A stretch of DNA of 64,000 bases from Vibrio sp. VB16 (GTDB lineage: Bacteria; Pseudomonadota; Gammaproteobacteria; Enterobacterales; Vibrionaceae): assembly GCF_015594925.2 (NCBI RefSeq), contig NZ_CP087590.1, positions 620,001 through 684,000 of the forward strand. The letters are read 5' to 3'. Below are positions 1 to 6,787 of the stretch, piece after piece. The stretch's first letter is position 1. Each line of letters begins with the position of its first letter. A program made the translations under genes and the position numbers. The notes beneath the pieces are model-generated. The model ran no database searches, was not told the DNA's origin, and saw nothing but the letters and a program-made list of their open reading frames with translations.

Positions 1-1137
1 CACTGGAAAGCGCTGGCAAAAGAGTACGGCTTTGGCTTTCATTCGGTATATGAAAACCCTTATTGGGACGAGTCGGCTTACTATCAGTTTACCCTTGAGC
101 AAATTGAAAAAGATATTGAAGATCCAACAGAAGAGATCCACCAAATGTGCTTACAGGTGGTGGATAAAGTGGTTGGAGATGATTATTGGTTACGAAAGTT
201 TCAAATACCAGAACCGATGTGGGAAAACGTACTGACATCATGGAAGCAAAAAGAGTCGTCATTATATTCGCGACTCGATTTTGCCTATGATGGAAAAGGG
301 GCAGCAAAATTATATGAAAACAATGCTGACACGCCTACGTCGCTCTACGAAACAGGTTTTTGGCAGTGGTTATGGTTAGAAGACATGGTGAATAGCTCTC
401 AGATACGCCGTGATGCAGACCAATTTAACCTTCTGCAAGAGTTACTGATAGAACGCTTCCAAGAAATTGCTATACAGCAGCCAGGGCAAACACTACATTT
501 CAGTTGCTGCAAGGATAGCGTCGAAGATCGTGGTACCGTTCAATACATTGAAGATTGTGCTTTAGAGGCGGGTTTATCTACGTCTTTTGTTTTTACTGAA
601 GATATTGGACTTAACAACAAAAAAGAGTTTGTTGATCTCAATGACCAAGCTGTTCGCTGGATGTTTAAGCTCTACCCATGGGAGTTTATGTTTAGAGAGG
701 AGTACGCAGGTAATTTACAAGAAGCAAAGGTTAACTGGCTTGAGCCTATGTGGAAATCCATTATTAGTAATAAGGCATTATTGCCTTTGCTCTGGAAAAT
801 GTTCCCTAATCATCCAAATTTGATTCCTTCTTTTTTCCCCGACGATAAAAAGATAAGTACCTTAGGTGATTACGTTATTAAACCGCTTTTCGCTCGTGAA
901 GGTGCCAATATATCCATTGTAGAGAAAGGAAAAAAAACACTGCAAACGGATGGCCCCTATGGAGAAGAAGGTGTTATTTATCAAGCATATAATCCACTGC
1001 CAAAATTTGGTGATAACTACACGTTGATAGGCAGTTGGCTGATAAATGACAAGCCCGCAGGTATGTCCATTCGAGAAGATACGTCAAGAGTGACGCAAGA
1101 CCTATCGCGCTACATTCCGCATATTATTCTTGATTAG
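1..1137 (+). CDS. Glutathionylspermidine synthase family protein (YgiC/YjfC type), 5' end outside window
   Basis: The reading frame is open from base 1 to a TAG at 1137, so the start codon lies upstream of the window. The visible 378 residues are close to the full length of E. coli YgiC (about 386), so only a few residues are missing. The C-terminal half has the family's ATP-grasp signature region, including FVDLNDQAVRWMFKLYPWEF and, later, GDYVIKPLFAREGANI, followed by a stretch ending near YTLIGSWLINDKPAGM. The family resembles the synthetase half of glutathionylspermidine synthase, an ATP-dependent amide-bond former. YgiC and YjfC have no firmly established substrate, so the reaction is not assigned here. 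An internal ATG at 145 is not the true start, because the homologous sequence continues upstream of it. Confidence 0.85.
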   Translation, partial: HWKALAKEYGFGFHSVYENPYWDESAYYQFTLEQIEKDIEDPTEEIHQMCLQVVDKVVGDDYWLRKFQIPEPMWENVLTSWKQKESSLYSRLDFAYDGKGAAKLYENNADTPTSLYETGFWQWLWLEDMVNSSQIRRDADQFNLLQELLIERFQEIAIQQPGQTLHFSCCKDSVEDRGTVQYIEDCALEAGLSTSFVFTEDIGLNNKKEFVDLNDQAVRWMFKLYPWEFMFREEYAGNLQEAKVNWLEPMWKSIISNKALLPLLWKMFPNHPNLIPSFFPDDKKISTLGDYVIKPLFAREGANISIVEKGKKTLQTDGPYGEEGVIYQAYNPLPKFGDNYTLIGSWLINDKPAGMSIREDTSRVTQDLSRYIPHIILD

Positions 1138-1149
1138 TAAACTTTTTAG

Positions 1150-1320
1150 ATTGGTATAATACCAATGACACTAAACAACTTATCAGATGAAATGTATTCG
1201 ACAGAGCAGACAGCAAAGGCCATGGATGCCCTTTGCTAAGCGAACAAGGGTGTCTTGAGCGGTCTGTGGAATCGAGTTTATTTTGAACACAGAATTAATG
1301 TAATTAGTATTAATTCTAGG
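1150..1320. repeat. MITE-like palindromic intergenic repeat (candidate)
   Basis: This fills most of the 325-base gap between the YgiC-like gene and the peroxiredoxin gene. The left end holds TTGGTATAATACCAA at 1151-1165, itself a palindrome. The right end, read in reverse complement, resembles the left end (about 16 of 23 positions: NATAC, CAATGACACTAA-like against TAATTACATTAA-like). Inner arms also pair: ATTCGACAGAGC on the left with GGTCTGTGGAAT on the right, and AGCAAAGG with CCTTTGCT in the middle. Nested inverted repeats without coding capacity are the usual form of a miniature inverted-repeat element, and elements with similar ends are, from memory, dispersed in Vibrio genomes. Copy number elsewhere cannot be judged from this window. 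Confidence 0.45.
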
Positions 1321-1333
1321 GAAATAATCAAAT

Positions 1334-1364
1334 AAAAAGCCCAAGCTTTCGCTTGGGCTTTGAT
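1334..1364 (-). terminator. Rho-independent terminator of the peroxiredoxin gene
   Basis: A perfect 11-bp stem AAAGCCCAAGC/GCTTGGGCTTT with a 4-base loop lies at 1336-1361. On the minus strand the stem runs into TTTTTATTTG, a good U-tract. It sits about 100 bases beyond the stop of the leftward peroxiredoxin gene. Confidence 0.8.
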
Positions 1365-1462
1365 CTTGGGCTGATGATTACTTTATAACTGATTGGCGTG
1401 CGTTTTACGCTTTTATATTTTGTCCAACCATAAACCTGTGTTGAGGACAGGCTTAGCAGTAA

Positions 1463-2071
1463 TTACTTGTTTAAATCGTCTTCGTGCTCAGCAAGGAATG
1501 CTGCAACGCCAGTTGGAGTCGCGTCCATGCCTGCTTTACCTTCTTCCCATTGTGCAGGGCAAACTTCGCCATGTTTTAGGTGGAAGTTAAGTGCATCAAC
1601 CATGCGTAGCATTTCGTCGATGTTACGACCTAGTGGAAGATCGTTAACGACTTGGTGACGAACAACACCTTCATCATCGATTAAGAAAGAGGCGCGGAAA
1701 GCAACACCAGCTTCTGGGTGCTCGATACCGTATGCTTGGCAGATTTCGTGCTTAACGTCAGCAGCGAGTGGGTATTGAACTTTACCAATACCGCCATCTG
1801 CGATAGCCGTGTTACGCCATGCGTTGTGAGAGAATTGAGAATCGATAGAAACGCCGATAACCTCAACACCCTTGTCTTGGAAGTCTTGGAAGCGTTTGTC
1901 AAAAGCAATTAGCTCTGATGGGCAAACAAAAGTAAAATCTAGTGGGTAAAAGAATACTACCGCCTTTTTACCTTTAGTGAATTCTGCGAAGTTGAAGTTA
2001 TCAACGATTTCGCCGTTACCTAAAACAGCTGCAGAAGTAAAATCTGGGGCTTGACGTCCTACTAGTACCAT
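1463..2071 (-). CDS. Typical 2-Cys peroxiredoxin (AhpC/TSA family, Prx2-like)
   Basis: A thiol peroxidase that reduces hydrogen peroxide and small organic hydroperoxides in the cytoplasm. The 202 residues carry the peroxidatic cysteine at position 50 (TFVCPSE) and the resolving cysteine at 171 (GEVCPAQW), which defines the typical 2-Cys class. A GGIG motif is present at 93-96. The C-terminal YF motif linked with sensitivity to over-oxidation in eukaryotic enzymes is not evident, since the tail ends FLAEHEDDLNK. The gene is divergent from an oxyR-type regulator, the same arrangement as prx2-oxyR2 in Vibrio vulnificus, so H2O2 induction through that regulator is likely. No ahpF lies beside it, so the electron donor is probably thioredoxin or a distant AhpF. 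The start is an ATG with TAGGAGCAA just upstream. Confidence 0.92.
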   Translation of the reverse strand: MVLVGRQAPDFTSAAVLGNGEIVDNFNFAEFTKGKKAVVFFYPLDFTFVCPSELIAFDKRFQDFQDKGVEVIGVSIDSQFSHNAWRNTAIADGGIGKVQYPLAADVKHEICQAYGIEHPEAGVAFRASFLIDDEGVVRHQVVNDLPLGRNIDEMLRMVDALNFHLKHGEVCPAQWEEGKAGMDATPTGVAAFLAEHEDDLNK

Positions 2072-2268
2072 TTTCTTGCTCCTAATTAAGTATTTTCTTC
2101 AAACCATTTGGTCTGAGTTTGTGTTTCTACAAGCAAACTATAGTACATAATTGTGCATCTAAAAAAGCGAATTAAATAGATTGATTTAATCGAAAAAAGC
2201 GATTAGGTTGATTTGCGTCTTATTGAGAAACTAAACAGTAAATAAAATGGTTGGCATGGATAGATAAT
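2072..2268. promoter_or_regulatory. Divergent prx/oxyR control region
   Basis: This 197-base region separates the peroxiredoxin gene and oxyR. It is AT-rich and contains repeated GATT/ATAG-like half-sites, for example ATAGATTGATT near 2178 and GATTAGGTTGATT near 2202. Spaced half-sites suit a tetrameric LysR protein such as OxyR, but the match to the classic ATAG-N7-CTAT pattern is loose. The assignment as the OxyR binding region rests mainly on the divergent layout. Confidence 0.4.
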
Positions 2269-3174
2269 ATGAATAAATGGCCCAGTCTAAAACAGCTGCA
2301 CTATATCGTCACACTACATGAAACACGGCACTTTAGTCATGCTGCAGAAAAATGTTTTGTGAGTCAATCTACTCTAAGCAAAGGAATACAAAACCTCGAA
2401 GAGATGATTGGCTGTCCTCTTTATGAGAAAAAAGATAAAAAAAGTCCGCTTGTATTTACGCAGGCTGGCGAATTGGTTGTTACTCATGGCAAAGAGCTGC
2501 TGGCTAAAGGGCAGGACCTCATCGAGTTGGGTAAACTCTGCCAAGGTGGAACAATGCAGGGCCAACTTAGAGTGGGCTGTATCCCGACAATCGCTCCTTT
2601 TCTCCTGTGCGATTTAGTCCAAGAAGTGAATCAAAGATTTCCGCAATTGAACCTTCTGCTAAGAGAAGATACTACGACAAATTTACTGGAAGCATTGAAA
2701 CATGGCCAGATGGACGTGTTAATTTTGGCTCTACCAGTCGATATTGGAAATATGCACAGCAAGGTTGTTGGGCAGGATCCTTTCAGGATGGTAATTAGTC
2801 GTAATCAGGCCGATGCGATTCGAGTTCCAATAAAATATGACGAACTGCCAAACGAATCCGTGTTTTTATTAGAAAATGAACACTGCTTAACGGAACACGC
2901 GGTTTCAGCTTGTAAATTAACGGACAAAGATAAGATCAATCCATTTACAGCCACGAGTTTACATACGTTGGTGCAGATGGTCGCTAATGGGTTAGGGACA
3001 ACATTTATCCCACAGATGGCGATCGAACATGGATTATTAGAAAACCAAAATTTGATTGTTGTCGATCCTCCCGGTCAACAGGCCTATCGAGATATCGGTC
3101 TTGTTTGGAGGCCAAGTTCCTCGCGTTACGAGACGTTTGAGAAATTAGCTGAAGTAGTTTCTGAACTTATGTAA
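2269..3174 (+). CDS. oxyR: OxyR-type LysR regulator with redox cysteines (OxyR2-like)
   Basis: A peroxide-sensing LysR-family activator: an N-terminal winged HTH (about residues 1-60) is followed by a periplasmic-binding-like regulatory domain. Counting from the ATG at 2269 gives 301 residues and places the redox cysteines at 206 (ENEHC) and 215 (SAC). These are exactly the positions reported for V. vulnificus OxyR proteins, and this fixes the start; the longer frame from TTG at 2251 adds six unlikely residues. The residue two before Cys206 is Glu204. E. coli OxyR has Gly at that place. Glu204 is, as I recall, the feature of the hypersensitive V. vulnificus OxyR2, which controls the divergent prx2. 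The gene order here is the same. Disulfide formation should switch on the peroxiredoxin gene. Confidence 0.9.
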   Translation: MNKWPSLKQLHYIVTLHETRHFSHAAEKCFVSQSTLSKGIQNLEEMIGCPLYEKKDKKSPLVFTQAGELVVTHGKELLAKGQDLIELGKLCQGGTMQGQLRVGCIPTIAPFLLCDLVQEVNQRFPQLNLLLREDTTTNLLEALKHGQMDVLILALPVDIGNMHSKVVGQDPFRMVISRNQADAIRVPIKYDELPNESVFLLENEHCLTEHAVSACKLTDKDKINPFTATSLHTLVQMVANGLGTTFIPQMAIEHGLLENQNLIVVDPPGQQAYRDIGLVWRPSSSRYETFEKLAEVVSELM

Positions 3175-3249
3175 TGCCAACCTGAAGAATTAACTGAACA
3201 TAAATTTTCTGAGCTTGGTTTCGCCGTTATTTTCATACCCATAAGAAAT

Positions 3250-3298
3250 AAAAAAGCATTGGAAGTTGGGCTTGGCCTTCCAATGCTGAAACTTTATT
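3250..3298. terminator. Bidirectional terminator between convergent genes
   Basis: An 11-bp perfect stem AGCATTGGAAG (3255-3265) pairs with CTTCCAATGCT (3277-3287). An A-run on the left gives a U-tract to leftward transcripts, and an AT-rich ACTTTATTTA follows on the right. It serves oxyR and the leftward gene that ends at 3342. Confidence 0.75.
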
Positions 3299-3341
3299 TA
3301 GTCAGTTACGCGCTAGTTCTATTTTACCTAGTCTGTTCAAT

Positions 3342-3905
3342 TTAGTTTGGTACTACCTCAACGCAAGCAAGGCTAACGTCTTGGTCGATATAGGCCATTC
3401 CCAATTTGTTGAGAAAAGCCATACGGTCGGCTTTCATAAGATCAATGTCGGGTGCAGCAAGGCCACAACGTTCATAGATTATTGCTAAATGCGCCATAAA
3501 ATGCTCACCAGTTTCCATTAATAATAGACTGGCTGCCCCTACATCGGGTTTCACATTAACACGTTGTTTTTCTGATAAGTTTACCGCTAACACAATGGGA
3601 TCTTCCTCTCCGTCAAAGCGTACCGTACGGTTTCGAACGGCTTGCTCGGCCCAATAATAAGCCAGCTCTTTACTTTGGGTTAAGAAAATCGGTTCTTGCG
3701 ATTCTGTATAGCGATTACCAATGGTTGCCATGGTACTGACGGCGGCTTGGTTCAATGCTTTATCTCCTGAACGCTTTAATCCTTGTCCCTGAATTGAAGT
3801 GAGCAAAGCTGAAGAGGTGCCGTGGTACCAAACATCATTCGTTTCAAAACCATCAGATGTGAGTAATTGTTTTGCATCTTGAAGGTGAGTTGGAATTCGA
3901 GTCAT
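3342..3905 (-). CDS. ADP-ribosyltransferase-like protein of unknown function downstream of aceA
   Basis: The frame is open from an ATG at 3941, but that ATG lies inside a strong hairpin and has no ribosome site. The ATG at 3905 (MTRIPTHLQD) has AGGA nine bases upstream and is preferred, giving 187 residues; ATGs at 3920 and 3914 are alternatives. Near the N-terminus is VWYHGTSSALLTSIQGQGL, followed by IFLTQSKELAYYWAEQA. A His-Gly-Thr beta strand, a helix ending in GL, and then a strand with an aligned Ala/Trp helix recall the ART superfamily (KptA, DarT and related NAD-binding folds). This is a motif-level resemblance, not a confirmed homology. The gene follows isocitrate lyase on the same strand after 73 bases, so it may be cotranscribed. 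No antitoxin-like partner is next to it. Confidence 0.6.
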   Translation of the reverse strand: MTRIPTHLQDAKQLLTSDGFETNDVWYHGTSSALLTSIQGQGLKRSGDKALNQAAVSTMATIGNRYTESQEPIFLTQSKELAYYWAEQAVRNRTVRFDGEEDPIVLAVNLSEKQRVNVKPDVGAASLLLMETGEHFMAHLAIIYERCGLAAPDIDLMKADRMAFLNKLGMAYIDQDVSLACVEVVPN

Positions 3906-3933
3906 CTTAGGCATCCTCATATCGGCGTTTAGT

Positions 3934-3960
3934 TCCGCCATCCATTAGGAGGATGGCGGA
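3934..3960 (-). terminator. Hairpin between aceA and the following gene (attenuator-like)
   Basis: A perfect 10-bp stem TCCGCCATCC/GGATGGCGGA with a 7-base loop lies 18 bases beyond the aceA stop. There is no U-tract after it on the minus strand, so it more likely limits read-through or protects the aceA 3' end than stops transcription fully. Confidence 0.5.
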
Positions 3961-3978
3961 TTTAGCTTTAGCTAGGGG

Positions 3979-5577
3979 TTAGTTAAACTGGTTGGAAGTA
4001 TTCAAAGCACCACCGGCTTTCAGTGCATTTTCACCAGCGAAGTACTCTTTGTGATCATCACCCAAATCAGAGCCTGACATGTTTTGATGTTTAACACAGG
4101 CGATACCTTGGCGGATCTCTTTACGTTGTACGCCTTTAACGTAACCCAACATTCCTTGGTCACCAAAGTACTCTTTGGCTAGATTGTCGGTAGACAACGC
4201 CGCGGTATGGTAGGTTGGTAGGGTAATTAAATGGTGGAAGATACCGGCATCGCGAGATGCGTCAGCTTGGAAAGAGCGGATCTTATCATCGGCACGAATG
4301 GATAATTCAGTTTCATCGTATTCAACACTCATCAAGCTTTCTCTATGGTAAGCAGAGACATCTTCTCCTGCTTCTACCATGGCATCATAGGCCTGTTGAC
4401 GGAAATTAAGCGTCCAGTTGAAAGAGGGCGAGTTGTTATAAACAAGCTTAGCATTAGGGTGAACAGCGCGAACACCGTCCATCATCTCTTTGATCTGACC
4501 GATGTGCGGTTTCTCTGTTTCAATCCACAAGAGATCAGCCCCTGCGTTAATCGCTTCGATACAGTCAAATACACAGCGATCTTCACCCGTTCCAGAGCGG
4601 AATTGATATAAACCTGAAGGAAGGCGCTTAGGACGAACCAGTTTGCCATCACGATTAAAGCAAACATCGCCTTCAGCCATCTCTGCAACATCGATCTCTT
4701 CAGCATCTAAATATGAGTTATATACGTCACCTTGGTCACCGGGCTCTTTAACCACAGCGATTTCTTTCGTAAGACCAGCACCTTGTGAGTCGGTACGGGC
4801 AACAATAATTCCGTTATCAATACCTAGCTCTAAGAATGCATAACGGAGTGCACGAAGTTTTGCATGGAAGTCCGCATGAGGAACCGTCACCTTGCCATCT
4901 TGGTGGCCGCACTGTTTTTCGTCCGCTACTTGGTTTTCAATTTGTAAGCAACAAGCACCGGCTTCGATCATCTGCTTAGCCATCAGGTATGTGGCTTCAG
5001 CGTTACCAAATCCTGCATCAATATCCGCAATAATCGGAACAACGTGGGTAACATGGTTATCGATTTGATCTTGAATCGATGCTTGTGCTGTCGTATCACC
5101 AGATTCACGGGCATTGTCTAAAGCGCGGAATAATCCACCCAGCTCTCTTGCATCGGCTTGGCGTAAAAATGTGTACAGCTCTTCAACTAGGCCTGCCACC
5201 GAGGTTTTTTCATGCATTGATTGGTCAGGCAGAGGGCCAAAATCAGAACGAAGTGCAGCAACCATCCAACCAGAAAGGTAAAGGTAGCGTCCATCTGTTT
5301 TTCCACCAAAATGCTTCTTAACAGAAATCATTTTTTGTTGGCCAATAAAACCGTGCCAGCAACCTAATGACTGAGTGTAGTTGGAGTGATCATCATCATA
5401 AGCGGCCATATCAGCACGCATAATGTTTGCGGTATATTGGGCGATATCTAAACCCGTTTTAAATTTGTTTTGAGCACGCATACGAGCGGCAGATTCTGGA
5501 CTAATTGCATCCCACGGGGCACCAGCTGCATTTTTAGCAGCTCCGATTGTGTCAATGTCTTTATTTATTTGTGACAT
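3979..5577 (-). CDS. aceA: Isocitrate lyase, long (532-residue) form
   Basis: Cleaves isocitrate to glyoxylate and succinate, the first step of the glyoxylate shunt. The catalytic cysteine motif is KQCGH in the segment DEKQCGHQDGKV, a variant of the classic KKCGH that is usual in the longer Pseudomonas/Vibrio-type enzymes of about 530 residues. The segment PIIADIDAGFGNAEATY holds the metal-binding aspartates, and WIETEKP is also conserved. The start at 5577 (MSQINKD) is chosen because CGAGGAATACCT lies directly before it; an upstream in-frame ATG adds six residues without a site. The gene is divergent from a LysR gene and lies on the other side of that gene from malate synthase, so the locus is a self-contained glyoxylate shunt module. 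It allows growth on acetate or fatty acids. Confidence 0.95.
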   Translation of the reverse strand: MSQINKDIDTIGAAKNAAGAPWDAISPESAARMRAQNKFKTGLDIAQYTANIMRADMAAYDDDHSNYTQSLGCWHGFIGQQKMISVKKHFGGKTDGRYLYLSGWMVAALRSDFGPLPDQSMHEKTSVAGLVEELYTFLRQADARELGGLFRALDNARESGDTTAQASIQDQIDNHVTHVVPIIADIDAGFGNAEATYLMAKQMIEAGACCLQIENQVADEKQCGHQDGKVTVPHADFHAKLRALRYAFLELGIDNGIIVARTDSQGAGLTKEIAVVKEPGDQGDVYNSYLDAEEIDVAEMAEGDVCFNRDGKLVRPKRLPSGLYQFRSGTGEDRCVFDCIEAINAGADLLWIETEKPHIGQIKEMMDGVRAVHPNAKLVYNNSPSFNWTLNFRQQAYDAMVEAGEDVSAYHRESLMSVEYDETELSIRADDKIRSFQADASRDAGIFHHLITLPTYHTAALSTDNLAKEYFGDQGMLGYVKGVQRKEIRQGIACVKHQNMSGSDLGDDHKEYFAGENALKAGGALNTSNQFN

Positions 5578-5685
5578 AGGTATTCCTCGTTCCATGAAGT
5601 TGAGATGTAGACCAAAAAACTGGTCGATTGCTAGCGGTTAGGCATGGACAAAGTTTAACCATTCATGTGATGATTTAGCTAATTT

Positions 5686-5700
5686 ATAGCTATTATATTC
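5686..5700. promoter_or_regulatory. Candidate LysR regulator site before aceA/lysR
   Basis: The divergent aceA-lysR gap (5578-5712) contains TTAGCTAATTTATAGCTAT followed by TATATTC. The core ATAGCTAT-TATTC reappears before malate synthase at 6676-6687. A T-N11-A type core fits LysR-family sites. This is an inference from recurrence at both shunt promoters. Confidence 0.4.
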
Positions 5701-5712
5701 GGTATTTATTAT

Positions 5713-6669
5713 ATGAATGTAGCCAGAATCGATCTCAACTTATTGGTATATTTAGATGTACTGCTTCGAGAGCGAAATGTCACTCGTTCTGCAAGTCAAC
5801 TTGGTATCACACAACCGGCAATGAGCAATGGGCTTAAACGTCTGCGTGACTTATTTGGTGACCCATTATTGATACGAACAAGCGAAGGAATGGTGCCAAC
5901 TGAACGTGCTCAGAAGTTACAGCCAATTATCAGGAATGTTTTAGCGAACGTTGAAAAGGCGGTGCAACCGACAGCCGAATTTTGCTGTGAAGATAGCGAT
6001 CGGCTGTTTCGTATTATGGCGAGTGATTATACTGAATCGACTCTGATTCGAGCACTATTGAAGCGATTAGGTACCATCGCCCCAAAAGTTCGTTTGGATA
6101 TTATGACACCAAGTGACGTGAGCTACCAAGATGTGGAACAGGGTACAGTAGATATTGTAATTAACCGTTTCGACCATATTCCACAATCGTTCCATCAAAC
6201 TAATATTTGGCATGACACCTTCTCCTGCCTATTCAGTTGTGATAATCCAGCAGCAAAACAGTTTGATTTGGATGTTTATCTTCAGGCGCAACATGTGTGG
6301 ATCAGCAAAACAGGGATGGGGACAGGGGTCGGAGTGAATCCTAGCGATTCTCAAAAGTTAGGTTGGGTGGACGCTGAATTAGTTCGGCTAGGGAAAACGC
6401 GCAATATTACGGTATTTACTAGGCACTATTTAGCGGCCGTTCTCCTAGCGGAAGAAACAAACCTGATTGTAACCATTCCAACCAAAGCCGCCCAGTTACA
6501 GATGAACAATCCTAAGCTGATGATCAAGCCAGTTCCATTCCCTGTTGCACCGTTTGAACTAAAGATGGCATGGAGTCCATTGTTGCAAAGTAACCCCGGT
6601 CATCAGTGGATGCGTCGTCTTATTAAGGATGTAGCAAGTGAGTTAGAAAGTGGCATTACTGCTCAATAA
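5713..6669 (+). CDS. LysR-family regulator of the glyoxylate shunt locus
   Basis: A 318-residue LysR transcriptional regulator. The N-terminal wHTH is clear (RNVTRSASQLGITQPAMSNG), followed by RLRDLFGDPLLIRT, and the rest is a ligand-binding domain. The sequence style (DLNLLVYLDVLLRERNVT) is of the NodD/NahR/LeuO branch. The gene stands between aceA (divergent) and glcB (downstream, same direction, 118 bases away). This placement and shared motif-like sites before both genes suggest that it controls the shunt in response to a C2 or organic-acid signal. It is not IclR, the regulator of aceBA in E. coli. There is no clear ribosome site before the ATG at 5713, so the transcript may be nearly leaderless. 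Confidence 0.85.
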   Translation: MNVARIDLNLLVYLDVLLRERNVTRSASQLGITQPAMSNGLKRLRDLFGDPLLIRTSEGMVPTERAQKLQPIIRNVLANVEKAVQPTAEFCCEDSDRLFRIMASDYTESTLIRALLKRLGTIAPKVRLDIMTPSDVSYQDVEQGTVDIVINRFDHIPQSFHQTNIWHDTFSCLFSCDNPAAKQFDLDVYLQAQHVWISKTGMGTGVGVNPSDSQKLGWVDAELVRLGKTRNITVFTRHYLAAVLLAEETNLIVTIPTKAAQLQMNNPKLMIKPVPFPVAPFELKMAWSPLLQSNPGHQWMRRLIKDVASELESGITAQ

Positions 6670-6675
6670 ATAGAC

Positions 6676-6687
6676 ATAGCTATATTC
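6676..6687. promoter_or_regulatory. Candidate LysR regulator site before malate synthase
   Basis: ATAGCTATATTC lies just past the LysR gene stop and matches the motif in the aceA-lysR gap. It is followed by an inverted ATATTC...GAATAT pair (about 6682-6707). Confidence 0.35.
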
Positions 6688-6737
6688 ATGTAAAAAATAC
6701 TGAATATAAAAACTATAAATTATCTAAATTATCATCC

Positions 6738-6783
6738 TCTCTCTAGTATAAAATACATACTATAATCGGTAAAACTAGAGAGA
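6738..6783 (+). promoter_or_regulatory. Leader hairpin covering the malate synthase ribosome site
   Basis: A perfect 10-bp inverted repeat TCTCTCTAGT (6738-6747) and ACTAGAGAGA (6774-6783) brackets a TATA-rich segment. The right arm contains the purine-rich AGAGAGA that serves as the Shine-Dalgarno sequence of the gene starting at 6788. If the transcript begins upstream of 6738, the arm would hide the ribosome site. Confidence 0.45.
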
Positions 6784-6787
6784 TATT

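Noticed and set aside
89..307. Leftward 72-codon frame inside the YgiC-like gene
   Set aside because: It is a shadow of the rightward gene, with no ribosome site or recognisable protein.
145..1137. ATG at 145 as start of the YgiC-like gene
   Set aside because: The same frame is open to base 1 and its translation upstream (HWKALAKEYGFGFHSVYENP) continues the family sequence, so the gene is merely cut by the window.
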